64,000 nucleotides of DNA from Oscillospiraceae bacterium (GCA_024695445.1 JAILIG010000154.1:1-64000); one strand, 5' to 3'. Positions 39,547 to 49,365 are shown, counted from the stretch's first letter. Numbers and translations: made by a program. Notes: generated by a model from the letters alone, not told the origin.

Positions 39547-40671
39547 ATGCCGAATCTGTTTGACTATCTGGAGTGGCGCGGTGATCTGACTTTTGCGCAG
39601 GATCCGTTTCATATCGTAGATGCGCTGATTTTAGCGCAGCTCAGCTATATCCCGTTTGACGGCATCGTGCCGGACGAATTTGATGCGTCTGTCCTGCTGC
39701 ATGAGGCGGCAGAGCGGTTTGACGCTTCCGTTGTGCCGGAGACCATACGGAGCTTCAGCTATGAGCAGGACTGCCAGCTCTTGAAAAAGCTCTCTGAATC
39801 GGCAAGGTTCCGGAATCTCCCGCTGTCCGGGTATGTCAGCCGGACAGAATCGGAAGATGCCGTGCAGTTTGCGGCGGTGACCGTTCAGCTGCCGGGCGGG
39901 GTGTGCTTTTTGTCCTATCGCGGAACGGACGGCAGCATCGCAGGCTGGAAAGAGGATTTTCACCTGTCTTTTAAGACGGAAACGCCGGGGCAGAGAGATG
40001 CAGCGGAATATCTGACACGCTGCTGTCAGGCGTTCGGAGGGGAGATCTGGACCGCCGGACATTCCAAAGGCGGCAATTTTGCCGTGTACGCTGCTGTATT
40101 TAATGCACCGGAGATCCGTCAGAGGGTGATGCGGATTTATGATTTTGACAGTCCGGGTTTCCGGGATGAAATTGCTGAGCTGGAGCCGTTTCAGGAAATC
40201 AAGCCGAAAATCGTCAGTGTCATCCCGCAGTCCTCACTGATCGGCCAGCTTTTAACTGCGGCAACGGAGCACCGGATCGTGAAAAGCCGGGCCGCCGGGC
40301 TCGGGCAGCATCTTGCCTATGCCTGGGAGATTCACGGGACCGATTTTGTATACGCCGAGGAGCTTTCAAAGCTCGGTCTGTTCATCAACCGGACCGTAAA
40401 CGGCTGGCTCGACACCCTGGATGATACCAGCCGGGAGACCTTGACAACTGCTGTGTTTGATGTGATACAGGCTTCGGAAAAAGAAAACTTCTACGAAATC
40501 CGTGCAGAAAAGCTGAAATCTGCCCGTGCCATTCTGCGTGCGATGCGAAATCTGACGCCGGAGCAGCGGGAGCTGGTAAAGCAGGCGATAGCAAAGCTTG
40601 CGGCGAAGAGCAAGGAAGCGCTGTTTCCGGAACGAAAAAAGCCCGTCCGGAAAAATGTTCCGAAGGAATAA
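39547..40671 (+). CDS. Mbeg1-like (DUF2974) lipase-fold protein
   Basis: FLSYRGTDGSIAGWKEDFHLSF, AGHSKGGNFAVYAA GxSxG nucleophile motif. Confidence 0.85.
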   Translation: MPNLFDYLEWRGDLTFAQDPFHIVDALILAQLSYIPFDGIVPDEFDASVLLHEAAERFDASVVPETIRSFSYEQDCQLLKKLSESARFRNLPLSGYVSRTESEDAVQFAAVTVQLPGGVCFLSYRGTDGSIAGWKEDFHLSFKTETPGQRDAAEYLTRCCQAFGGEIWTAGHSKGGNFAVYAAVFNAPEIRQRVMRIYDFDSPGFRDEIAELEPFQEIKPKIVSVIPQSSLIGQLLTAATEHRIVKSRAAGLGQHLAYAWEIHGTDFVYAEELSKLGLFINRTVNGWLDTLDDTSRETLTTAVFDVIQASEKENFYEIRAEKLKSARAILRAMRNLTPEQRELVKQAIAKLAAKSKEALFPERKKPVRKNVPKE

Positions 40672-40893
40672 TCTGTCTGCCGCAGGGTACTGCACCGATC
40701 CTTTCTGTATTTTGTCCATGATAATCTGCATGATACCTCTTGCATCGGAATCAGGTTTCTGATATAATAAAGGTGCTGAGACTGTTTCATCCGATGAAAG
40801 CGGTTTCAATTAATTCCGGTTATTGAGCCGCAGGGCTTGATGATAATATTTTATAATAGGAGCGTACTGTTTGAAAAAGTACAACACAACGGA

Positions 40894-40978
40894 GATTGTC
40901 GGCTGACCGGGAGGTTTGCGGACAATCACTCAAACCTCCCGCTGAACAAGCAGTTGCAGTCAACAATTTTCAGGAGGT
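40894..40978 (+). promoter_or_regulatory. Structured 5' leader upstream of GNAT gene, candidate cis-regulatory RNA
   Basis: GATTGTC(40894-40900)/GACAATC(40921-40927) interleaved with CGGGAGGTTTG(40908-40918)/CAAACCTCCCG(40931-40941); ACCTCC complementary to SD GGAGGT(40973-40978). Confidence 0.55.
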
Positions 40979-40984
40979 AAAACA

Positions 40985-41611
40985 ATGAATCAAAATGACA
41001 TTCTCATTCGTTTGGAAACGAAAGAAGATCACAGAAATGTGGAGTTTCTCATCAGAGAGGCATTCTGGAATGTATACCGTCCGGGATGCAGTGAGCATTA
41101 TGTCATCCATGTGCTTCGGAACGATCCGGCGTTTGTGCAGGAGCTTGACCTGGTCATGGAACTGAACGGCAGACTGATCGGGCAGAATATGTTCATGAAA
41201 ACGGTCATTCTGGCTGATGACGGCAGAACGGTCGATGTTCTGACTATGGGGCCGATCTGCATTACACCAGAGCGAAAGCGGCAGGGCTATGGCAAGTTTT
41301 TGCTGGACGAGTCTCTGAAACGCGCTTCAGCGATGGGGTTCGGTGCGGTTCTCTTTGAGGGAAATATCGGGTTTTACGGCAAAAGCGGCTTTGACTATGC
41401 TGCAAGGTTCGGAATCCGGTACCACGATCTGCCGGCAGATGCAGATGCTTCTTTTTTCCTCTGCAAAGAGCTGATTCCGGGATATCTGGACGGCGTGACG
41501 GGTGTATACCAGACGCCTCCGGGGTATTATGTGGATGATGCCGATGTGGAGGAATTTGACAAGGGCTTTCCCGAAAAGGAAAAGCTGAAGCTGCCCGGCC
41601 AGCTATTCTGA
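40985..41611 (+). CDS. GNAT-family N-acetyltransferase
   Basis: VLTMGPICITPERKRQGYGKFLLDESL acetyl-CoA site; NIGFYGKSGFDYA. Confidence 0.92.
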   Translation: MNQNDILIRLETKEDHRNVEFLIREAFWNVYRPGCSEHYVIHVLRNDPAFVQELDLVMELNGRLIGQNMFMKTVILADDGRTVDVLTMGPICITPERKRQGYGKFLLDESLKRASAMGFGAVLFEGNIGFYGKSGFDYAARFGIRYHDLPADADASFFLCKELIPGYLDGVTGVYQTPPGYYVDDADVEEFDKGFPEKEKLKLPGQLF

Positions 41612-41627
41612 CTGATCGCAACAAAGA

Positions 41628-41661
41628 AAACCGGCAGGAGCACAAAGGCTTCTGCCGGTTT
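41628..41661. terminator. Bidirectional hairpin between convergent genes
   Basis: AAACCGGCAG...CTGCCGGTTT. Confidence 0.75.
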
Positions 41662-41681
41662 CTCTTGCAAATGATCGGTGT

Positions 41682-42485
41682 TCAGGAGCCGGTTCCGCTG
41701 TACTTGAGCGCACCGAACATCCAGAGCTTGTAGCTGAGCCAGAAGAACCCGCAGCCCAGCAGGGGAGAGAGCCATGTCAGAACCGGCACCGCATCCGGAC
41801 GCAGGATCACAAGGCTCGGATAGTAGGCGATAAATGCAATCGGCATCAGGAATGTGAAAATGAACCGGAAGACCGGGCTGAAAATCGTGATCGGATACCG
41901 TGCATAATCCTTGAACTTCGTCACAAAGTCCAGAATGTAAAAGGAATTCTGAATCCAGAAGCAGGATGCCGCAGCGGCATTCTGCAGGGCAATCATGACC
42001 AGAGATGCGGTGATCAGGAAAATGATGACTTTCAGCAGCATCAGTACAGAGAACCCAAGGCCGAGCTTGCACCATGCAAAGACGAGCGTGCCGATGCCGA
42101 AGGCCAGCTGTCCGAGTCCCTTGACATCAAATACCTCGGACTGGAAGTAGAAAAACAGGTTGATCGGACGGAAACAGTACTTGATGAAATCACCGGAATA
42201 TACATACATTCTGAGGCTCCAGTTGTTGTCAAACAGGCACTGGACCGGTGTGAGAGAAATCAGGGAAAATCCGTAAAGAAACAGGATTTCGTAGTAATTC
42301 CAGCCGTTGATGGACGGAAAATTCCGGAACAGAATCCAGAAGCTGATGAATCCGGCGATATTGGTGAAGATCATGCCGACCGTTGAAATGATGAAGTCGG
42401 CGCGGTAGCTCATTTTACTCTTTAAGTCCTGTGCGAGAATTTTCCTGTATATGCGCAGATAAAAGCGCAGTCCCTTTCGTTTCAT
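41682..42485 (-). CDS. ABC-2 family transporter permease (DUF990-like)
   Basis: Six TM; paired with second permease and ATPase. Confidence 0.85.
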   Translation of the reverse strand: MKRKGLRFYLRIYRKILAQDLKSKMSYRADFIISTVGMIFTNIAGFISFWILFRNFPSINGWNYYEILFLYGFSLISLTPVQCLFDNNWSLRMYVYSGDFIKYCFRPINLFFYFQSEVFDVKGLGQLAFGIGTLVFAWCKLGLGFSVLMLLKVIIFLITASLVMIALQNAAAASCFWIQNSFYILDFVTKFKDYARYPITIFSPVFRFIFTFLMPIAFIAYYPSLVILRPDAVPVLTWLSPLLGCGFFWLSYKLWMFGALKYSGTGS

Positions 42486-42488
42486 AGT

Positions 42489-43292
42489 TCAGCCTCCGTT
42501 CACAGTAATCTGCCGCAGAGACACTTTCCAGAACAGCTTGCTGATGACCGTCATAACAATCACCCAGAAAAGCTGTGTGCAGAGTGCTGTCACAACGTCC
42601 TTCGGCTGCGGATTTCCGTCCAGAAGCAGCATCAGCGGCGTATGGTAGATCGACTGGAACGGCAGATACGACACAATCGTGTGCAGCGGTTCCGGGAAGA
42701 ATGCGAGCGGAATTGTTGCACCGGACAGCAGAAGCACGATGACCTGTTTCATGATGTTGATGCCCCAGATGGACTCCGTGTAGAGACAGATCGTTGCGAC
42801 AATGAAGTCAATGCTGTAATTGATCGAAACGGCCATTGCGACCGCCAGGACAAAGAACAGCAGATTGAAGCCGAAGCTGATCGTACCCTTTGTGACGGCA
42901 GCGACCACGAGAAATGTCGGGAGAAAGGTGAAGAAAAACTGCGTGACAAAGGAGCCGGAATATGACCAGAACATATACTTCCGGTATTCCATCGGTTTGA
43001 GCAGGTCGAGGACAATTTTGCCGGACTGAATGGATCTGCCGATATCCCAGACAACATACATCTCCATGAAGCCGAACAGCGCCGTTGCAAGAACCAGATA
43101 GATCAGGGTGTCATAGAAGGTCATGCCGTTGACAACCTCGGTCCCCGCAGAAGCATAGATCGCCTTCCAGAGAAAGTAGACCACGATCAGGTACAGCAGG
43201 TTGCCGACGACGATGACGAGCGATGAGAGCCGGAACTGCAGCGACTCCATGATGCCGGCACGGGTGAGCGTCGTATACTTTTTTAGATTCAT
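42489..43292 (-). CDS. ABC-2 family transporter permease (DUF990-like)
   Basis: Six TM; overlaps ATPase gene end. Confidence 0.85.
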   Translation of the reverse strand: MNLKKYTTLTRAGIMESLQFRLSSLVIVVGNLLYLIVVYFLWKAIYASAGTEVVNGMTFYDTLIYLVLATALFGFMEMYVVWDIGRSIQSGKIVLDLLKPMEYRKYMFWSYSGSFVTQFFFTFLPTFLVVAAVTKGTISFGFNLLFFVLAVAMAVSINYSIDFIVATICLYTESIWGINIMKQVIVLLLSGATIPLAFFPEPLHTIVSYLPFQSIYHTPLMLLLDGNPQPKDVVTALCTQLFWVIVMTVISKLFWKVSLRQITVNGG

Positions 43293-44290
43293 GCCGTGCC
43301 CTCCTCGTAGATCTTCTTGATGACATCTTCCGTGGAGATTTCTTCGAGCTTCATGTCGCGGATCTTGTGATGCTGCTGCAGTCTGCTCAGCACATCCATG
43401 ACCTTTGCCTTTTCTTCGTCAACGAGGACAGAAATCCATTCTTCATCCGAGGAAACGGAACATTCCGGGATTTCTTTCTGAATCTGTTCCACCAGCTCGT
43501 CGCGTGAACCGCTGAGGCGCAGCTTCAAAGTACGGTAAGAACCGAAAAAGCGCTTCAGATGCTCAATATCGTTGTCGTAAAGCATCTTGCCCTTGTCGAT
43601 GATGACAATGCGCTGACAGAGTGCATCGACATCACCCATGTCATGCGTTGTGAGGATGACAGTCGTCTTTTTCTTCTGGTTGAGCGCATGGATCAGTGTA
43701 CGGATTTTCGCTTTCATGGAGACATCAAGGCCGATGGTCGGTTCGTCCAGAAAGACGATTTTCGGATTGTGCAAAAAAGCAGCCAGAATATCGCTCAGGG
43801 TTCGCTGACCGAGCGACATCTGCCGGACCGGCTTGTGCAGCAGCTCCTCGATATCCACAAGAGAGCGGTAGAGACTGAGCATTTCGTCATAGTCCTTGTC
43901 GCTGATCTGATAGATATCCTTGAGCAGCTTGAGGGACTCGACCAGCGGCAGAGCCCACCAGAGCTGCGTGCGCTGCCCGAATACAACACCGATTTCCTGT
44001 GCGTTTTTGGCACGGTTTTTGTACGGTACATTGCCGTTGACCAGGATTTCGCCGGAGCTGGGCTCCAGAACACCGGTCATCATTTTGATGGTCGTGGATT
44101 TTCCGGCGCCGTTCGGGCCGAGATATCCGACGATTTCGCCCTGCTCGATCGACATGGAAACATGATCGACCGCACGGACGATTTTATAGTCTCTGGAAAA
44201 CAGGTCTTTCAGACTGCCTTTGAGCCCCTCACGGCGGTTCAGGACCTTAAATTCCTTCGTAACATTCTGAATCTGAATAATCGGAGCCAT
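43289..44290 (-). CDS. ABC transporter ATP-binding protein
   Basis: YLGPNGAGKSTTIKMMTG; MSLGQRTLSDILAAFLHNPKIVFLDEPTIGLD. Confidence 0.94.
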   Translation of the reverse strand: MAPIIQIQNVTKEFKVLNRREGLKGSLKDLFSRDYKIVRAVDHVSMSIEQGEIVGYLGPNGAGKSTTIKMMTGVLEPSSGEILVNGNVPYKNRAKNAQEIGVVFGQRTQLWWALPLVESLKLLKDIYQISDKDYDEMLSLYRSLVDIEELLHKPVRQMSLGQRTLSDILAAFLHNPKIVFLDEPTIGLDVSMKAKIRTLIHALNQKKKTTVILTTHDMGDVDALCQRIVIIDKGKMLYDNDIEHLKRFFGSYRTLKLRLSGSRDELVEQIQKEIPECSVSSDEEWISVLVDEEKAKVMDVLSRLQQHHKIRDMKLEEISTEDVIKKIYEEGTA

Positions 44291-44450
44291 ATGGTACCTC
44301 TCTGTATGTTGAAAACGGAAAACTTATTGGAAAAGTATAGCATGATACACCGCATTTGTCAAGCAGATGCAGGCAGAATTGTCGAACTGTGCAGATGAAT
44401 CACAAGATTCTGCGCCGGATTTGTGAATCCTTTCATTTCCGGAACCAAAA

Positions 44451-44481
44451 AAGGAACCCGCAGCTGAAAGAACTGCGGGTT
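44451..44481 (-). terminator. Intrinsic terminator after GH16 gene
   Basis: Minus strand AACCCGCAG...CTGCGGGTT followed by CCTTTTTTGG. Confidence 0.8.
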
Positions 44482-44501
44482 GATAAAATCATGACGGGAA
44501 A

Positions 44502-46280
44502 TTACTGACGATTATAAGTGACCCACTGATAATACGCAGTAAGCGGGGTATTTCCGTTATAGGCCTTCAGCCACTCATCGACCGTGCGGCCGGGCCATGC
44601 GTTCATCATGATCTTGCTCGGTGTCTTCGGGATATCGCCCCACATTGTGTGCGCTTCCTTGCCGTCCACATACCATGTAATGTGGTCGGACTGCCAGTCG
44701 AAGCCGTATCTGTGGAAGTCCTGCGAAGCATCAAAGCCGAGATCATACATATACTCATGACCGCCCTGGCCGTTGCGGTAGTAGTTGAGCTGAACCTTCG
44801 TGGTATCCTTGCCGAGAATTTCAATGTCGATTTCGTCCCACGGATTTTCAACTCCGTTGATGACATCGGAAGGACCGGTGTAGGTGAAGAACGAAGACAC
44901 GATGCCGTCATTCTTGATTGCCTTCATCGAGGTCTCGTAGTAGCCGTAATGATAGAAGTTGTTGGTGCGGAACTCGCCGCCGGAATAGCCCGGATACCAT
45001 GTTGCACCGGTCTCATAATCCGTTCCTGTAATGCTGCGGTTATTGTTCTGATTGATGCTGAGCTCAAGCACATTGTTTCTGATTGCCGCATTGTCCTTTG
45101 TCCAGTAGCAGTCAAACGGTCTGCCGTTCGTCCAGCCGTCGGATGCGAAGAAGTCGCCGGCCTGTCCCGCGGAGAAGTTGGAAACCATGGTCGCGTTGGC
45201 GTTCATACCGCCTGTCTGGTCCCCTTGTCCCTGCGAGCCCTGCCCCTGCTTGGCGATTTCCTCCAGCTCCTCCAGCGTATGCGGGTCGTCTCCGTTGCTT
45301 GCCTTCTTGTAGGTTACCCACTCATAGCGTGCAGTCAGCGGCGTGTTGCCGTTGTACGGTCTGAGCCAGTCATCCACCTTGCGGCCCGGCCATGCGTTCA
45401 TCATGATCTTGCTCGCTGTTTTCGGCATATCTCCGGTCATTTCGCCGACCTTTCTGCCGTCAACATACCATGCGATCTTATCGGGCTGCCAGTCAAATCC
45501 GTAGGTGTGGAAGCTTTCCGAAGCATCAAAGCCCAGATCAATCATCTGCTCGTGACCGCCCTTGCCTTCACGGTAGTAGTTGATCTGCATCTTTGTCGTA
45601 TCCTTGCCGAGAATTTCGATGTCGATCTCATCCCACGGATTTTCCTTGCCGTTAATGACATCGGAAGGACCGGTGTAGGTGAAGAACGAGGACACAACGC
45701 CGTCATTCCTAATTGCCTGCATCGAAGTCTCGTAGTAGCCGTAGTGATAATACATTTTGGTACGGAACTCGCCGCCGGAATAACCCGGATACCATGTTTC
45801 TCCGGTCTCATAGTCCGATCCGGTAATGCTGCGGTCATTGTTCCGGTCAATGCTGAGCTCAAGGTAATTGTTTCTGATCTCTGCATTATTCTTTGTCCAG
45901 TAGCAGTCAAACGGTCTGCCGTTTGTCCAGCCGTCGGATGCGAAGAAGTCGCCTGCTTCCCCTGCGCGGAAATTTGCATACATATCTGCCGGCAGATCCG
46001 GTTCTCTGCCCGAAAACACCGTGCTCGAATTGAGAATCTCATGCTTGAGCAGTGCCAGATCTCTGGCGTCAATTTTCCGGTCCCCGTTCATATCGGCATC
46101 CGCAGTGTACGGACGCTCCTTTGCAAGCAGAACAGAGACAAGCTTATACGCGTCGTTTGCGTTCAGGGCCCCATCCTGATTGACATCTCCGCGCATTCCG
46201 GCAACTGCAGACAAGCCAGCGCCGGTCACTGTCAAAACCGCTGCACACAGAATAGAAGCAGCACGCATCATTCGTTTCAT
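44502..46280 (-). CDS. Secreted protein with N-terminal dockerin and two tandem GH16 (licheninase-like) catalytic domains
   Basis: GDVNQDGALNANDAYKLVSVLL...DMNGDRKIDARDLALLKHEIL; ENPWDEIDIEILGKDTTK occurs twice. Confidence 0.93.
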   Translation of the reverse strand: MKRMMRAASILCAAVLTVTGAGLSAVAGMRGDVNQDGALNANDAYKLVSVLLAKERPYTADADMNGDRKIDARDLALLKHEILNSSTVFSGREPDLPADMYANFRAGEAGDFFASDGWTNGRPFDCYWTKNNAEIRNNYLELSIDRNNDRSITGSDYETGETWYPGYSGGEFRTKMYYHYGYYETSMQAIRNDGVVSSFFTYTGPSDVINGKENPWDEIDIEILGKDTTKMQINYYREGKGGHEQMIDLGFDASESFHTYGFDWQPDKIAWYVDGRKVGEMTGDMPKTASKIMMNAWPGRKVDDWLRPYNGNTPLTARYEWVTYKKASNGDDPHTLEELEEIAKQGQGSQGQGDQTGGMNANATMVSNFSAGQAGDFFASDGWTNGRPFDCYWTKDNAAIRNNVLELSINQNNNRSITGTDYETGATWYPGYSGGEFRTNNFYHYGYYETSMKAIKNDGIVSSFFTYTGPSDVINGVENPWDEIDIEILGKDTTKVQLNYYRNGQGGHEYMYDLGFDASQDFHRYGFDWQSDHITWYVDGKEAHTMWGDIPKTPSKIMMNAWPGRTVDEWLKAYNGNTPLTAYYQWVTYNRQ

Positions 46281-46396
46281 ACCCGGTTCCTCCTAAACAA
46301 TGAAATCCACCAAATCCCCCTAGTGGCTTTACACAGAGTATATCATATTTATGTGCGGAAAAATATCAAACCTATGACTTTTTCATCAAAAATATG

Positions 46397-46425
46397 TTGC
46401 ATTTTTCGGGCTTTTATAGTATAAT
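46397..46425 (+). promoter_or_regulatory. Promoter of AraC-family regulator
   Basis: TTGCAT-17 bp-TATAAT. Confidence 0.7.
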
Positions 46426-46446
46426 AGTATCAGCGGAGGTGAAAGC

Positions 46447-47178
46447 ATGGAAATCGAGCAAAAACTGATGCATCAGGTGATGCTGAACCGGGAGCAGAGC
46501 ATCTCGCATCTGGCCTACGAACGGGAAAACGCCTTCTTCAAAAGCATCCAGGACGGTGATGTTGATGAGATGCGGCGGTTATACGAGCCGTTTGAGATTG
46601 ACAGCATGGGAACCCTGAGCGAAGATCCGCTCCGGAATCTGAAATATCACCTGATTATTACGATTGCGCTGATTACCCGTGCCTGCATCGAGGGCGGCAT
46701 GGAAATGGAAGAGGCATATAATCTCAGCGATATCTATATCCGGAGCATAGACCGCTGCACAGAGCAGGATGAGGTGCGGATGCTGCACCGTGAGGTCGTC
46801 GAAGATTACGCACAGCGGATGCACCTACTGAAAAAGCAGAACCGTTATCCGCGGGCGGTGACAATGTGCATTGACTACATCTACGACAATCTTCATACGC
46901 GGCTGACTTTACCGGAGCTTGCCAAGGCAGCCGGACTGAGTGCCGGATACCTGTCAAAGCTCTTCCGGAAAGAAGTCGGCATGAATGTATCGGAATATAT
47001 TCTGAAGAAACGGATCGAAGCGGCAGAGAATATGCTGCGTTTTTCCGAGCTGTCCTGTCTGGCGATTGCCGATTATCTCTGCTTCAGCTCCGAGAGCCAT
47101 TTTATACAGGTGTTCCGGCGCAGGACCGGACTGACTCCGAAGCGTTACCGCGAGCAGTATTTCCGCGTCAGAAGATAA
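46447..47178 (+). CDS. AraC-family transcriptional regulator
   Basis: C-terminal HTH LPELAKAAGLSAGYLSKLFRKEVG...ADYLCFSSESHFIQVFRRRTGLTPKRYR. Confidence 0.92.
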   Translation: MEIEQKLMHQVMLNREQSISHLAYERENAFFKSIQDGDVDEMRRLYEPFEIDSMGTLSEDPLRNLKYHLIITIALITRACIEGGMEMEEAYNLSDIYIRSIDRCTEQDEVRMLHREVVEDYAQRMHLLKKQNRYPRAVTMCIDYIYDNLHTRLTLPELAKAAGLSAGYLSKLFRKEVGMNVSEYILKKRIEAAENMLRFSELSCLAIADYLCFSSESHFIQVFRRRTGLTPKRYREQYFRVRR

Positions 47179-47201
47179 TATGATGCAGCTTCATTGTGCT
47201 G

Positions 47202-47239
47202 AAAACCGGCATCCGATGGCCTGATCGGATGCCGGTTTT
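47202..47239 (+). terminator. Intrinsic terminator
   Basis: AAAACCGGCATCCGAT-GGCCTG-ATCGGATGCCGGTTTT. Confidence 0.85.
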
Positions 47240-47259
47240 GCTGATATCGGGCTTTTGAG

Positions 47260-47310
47260 TTGTGCAAGCTGCACAATTAACATACATATTTTTTGGTTGT
47301 CCGTACAAAT
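47260..47310. promoter_or_regulatory. Candidate AraR operator region
   Basis: TTGTGCA-AGC-TGCACAA palindrome (47260-47276) and GGTTGTCCGTACAAAT (47295-47310), resembling the B. subtilis AraR box. Confidence 0.5.
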
Positions 47311-47334
47311 ATAACGCAAGCCGAAAAATATGTA

Positions 47335-47363
47335 TTTACATATTGGCGGATTTGTGCTATAAT
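47335..47363 (+). promoter_or_regulatory. Promoter of araR-like gene
   Basis: TTTACA-17 bp-TATAAT. Confidence 0.7.
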
Positions 47364-47409
47364 TATGTTGTAGATTTCGGATGTTTTGCCATCCGGCTGG
47401 GAGGGAGTT

Positions 47410-48495
47410 ATGGAAGATTACAAGTATCTGGCGATCGTTGAATGGGTAAAGGAATATATCACCAAGGAAAAGCTGCGCCCGAATGACCGGTTCCTTTCCG
47501 AAAAGGAGCTTTGTGCAATTCACGGAGTCAGCCGGCAGACGGTCCGGCAGGCGCTGAAATGTCTGGAAAGTGAGAACATTCTGTGCCGTGTCCGCGGAAG
47601 CGGTACCTTTGTCAAGGCCAGCACCATTACGCCGGTCTCGCGTGTCAACCGCGTCGGCGTTGTCTCGACTTATTTCAGCGACTATATCTTTCCGCATATC
47701 GTGACCGGTATTGAGTCTGTGCTCAATGAGTCCGGTATCGCCATGCAGCTTTCCATTACCCACAATCAGGTGATGGAAGAGGCGCAGGCTTTGAAAACGA
47801 TGATCGCAAACGGCGTACAGGGGCTGATTGTCGAACCGTCCAAGAGTGCGCTGCCGAACCCCAATATGGAGCTGTATCAGGAAATCAAGAGCAAAAATAT
47901 ACCGCTGGTTTTCTTCAACGCCAAATATCCGTGGGCGGATTTCCCGTTTACGGCAATGGATGACGAAACGGCCGGCAAAATCGTGACGGATTATCTGTTT
48001 GAATGCGGCCACCGTCAGGTTTCCGGTATCTTCGCACTGGATGATATTCAGGGACATAAGCGGTACAGCGGCTTTATGAAAAGCTGCATTGACCACGACA
48101 TTCGCACAGCCGAGCGGAATGTGCTCTGGTTTGCCACATCGGAAAAAAGCTCGATCTTCCTGTACGCACAGAACAAGCTGCTCGATATCCTGACAAATTC
48201 CACTGCGGTTGTCTGCTACAATGACAAGGTCGCAGTGAATCTGCTTCGATTTTGCCGGGAGCATGATATCCGTGTGCCGGATGATATCTCGGTCGTCGGA
48301 ATTGACGATTCCAAGTATGCGACGATCTGCGATGTGCCGCTGACAACAGTTCGTCACCCGCATCAGCTGCTCGGCGAAACCGCCGCCAGAATGCTTCTGG
48401 AGCAGATGTACACACCTGCCGATGCACAGAAAGACAGGTTGTTTGCTCCGGAACTGATTATCAGAGATTCTGTCAGAACCTTTGGACGGATCTGA
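47410..48495 (+). CDS. araR: AraR-like repressor (GntR DNA-binding domain plus LacI-type sensor domain)
   Basis: EKELCAIHGVSRQTVRQALKCLESENILCRVRGSGTFV; VNRVGVVSTYFSDYIFPHIVTGIE; SVVGIDDSKYA. Confidence 0.9.
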   Translation: MEDYKYLAIVEWVKEYITKEKLRPNDRFLSEKELCAIHGVSRQTVRQALKCLESENILCRVRGSGTFVKASTITPVSRVNRVGVVSTYFSDYIFPHIVTGIESVLNESGIAMQLSITHNQVMEEAQALKTMIANGVQGLIVEPSKSALPNPNMELYQEIKSKNIPLVFFNAKYPWADFPFTAMDDETAGKIVTDYLFECGHRQVSGIFALDDIQGHKRYSGFMKSCIDHDIRTAERNVLWFATSEKSSIFLYAQNKLLDILTNSTAVVCYNDKVAVNLLRFCREHDIRVPDDISVVGIDDSKYATICDVPLTTVRHPHQLLGETAARMLLEQMYTPADAQKDRLFAPELIIRDSVRTFGRI

Positions 48496-48571
48496 GCACA
48501 GAGCTGCGGACAGATCCTCGGTTTTGGCTGAAGGTCTGCGATACACGCTTGTCTGATTGGGGGAAGTGAAT

Positions 48572-49270
48572 ATGATACAGACACAGAGCACGGACGACGC
48601 CTGTGATGTGCAGCGTCTGGATACCAGAGCACTGCAGGCGCTGCTCCAGAGCGGAAAGCTCGAAAAATGCCGTGAGGTGCTGAATGCGTATCTGGATCAG
48701 GTTCAGTTTCAGCATCTCCATTCATTGATGCTGCGCCTGTATGTCGGAATGGATGTCTATATTGTTGCACGGAGCTTTTCCCGGAATCTCGGCATCACCA
48801 ATATGCAGTTTACAGCAAGATTCGGTTCCATCGACGACATTTCCGGAAAGCTTCAGACAACTGAGAGTACAATGGACTTTCTCGGCAACATGATTGAGCA
48901 GTGCATCCGGTGGCGGATTGAATCCGCGTCAGAAAGTACGCATTCCGTCATTCGAAATGCAAAGGAATACATCGACACAAACTATATGGACGATGATTTG
49001 TCTCTCTCGTCTGTTGCAAAGGCCGTCGGGCTCAGCCCGACCTATCTGAGCGCACTGTTCAAGCGCGAGATGCGCCAGAATTTTTCTGATTATCTGACAA
49101 AGGTCCGGATTGAAAAAGCAAAGGAACTGCTTTGCTGCACCTCCAAAATGATCTATGAGGTTGCGTATGAATCAGGCTTCCGGGACTACCGGTACTTCAG
49201 TCAGATTTTCAAAAAACATACAGGTTTGACGCCGCGGCAGTTTCAGAGCAGCGCGAATCTCTGTACTTGA
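48572..49270 (+). CDS. AraC-family transcriptional regulator
   Basis: LSSVAKAVGLSPTYLSALFKREM...YEVAYESGFRDYRYFSQIFKKHTGLTPRQF. Confidence 0.9.
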   Translation: MIQTQSTDDACDVQRLDTRALQALLQSGKLEKCREVLNAYLDQVQFQHLHSLMLRLYVGMDVYIVARSFSRNLGITNMQFTARFGSIDDISGKLQTTESTMDFLGNMIEQCIRWRIESASESTHSVIRNAKEYIDTNYMDDDLSLSSVAKAVGLSPTYLSALFKREMRQNFSDYLTKVRIEKAKELLCCTSKMIYEVAYESGFRDYRYFSQIFKKHTGLTPRQFQSSANLCT

Positions 49271-49365
49271 CCGCACATGAAACAGGCATTTCAAAAGAAA
49301 ATAAACATTCTGGGTAATATATTTGGTATAAATGTACGCATAGGATGTTTATAATGTAAATACAA

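Noticed and set aside
44649-46424. 591-aa plus-strand ORF antisense to tandem GH16
   Set aside because: Shadow ORF of a clearly coding GH16 gene; its repeats mirror the GH16 duplication.
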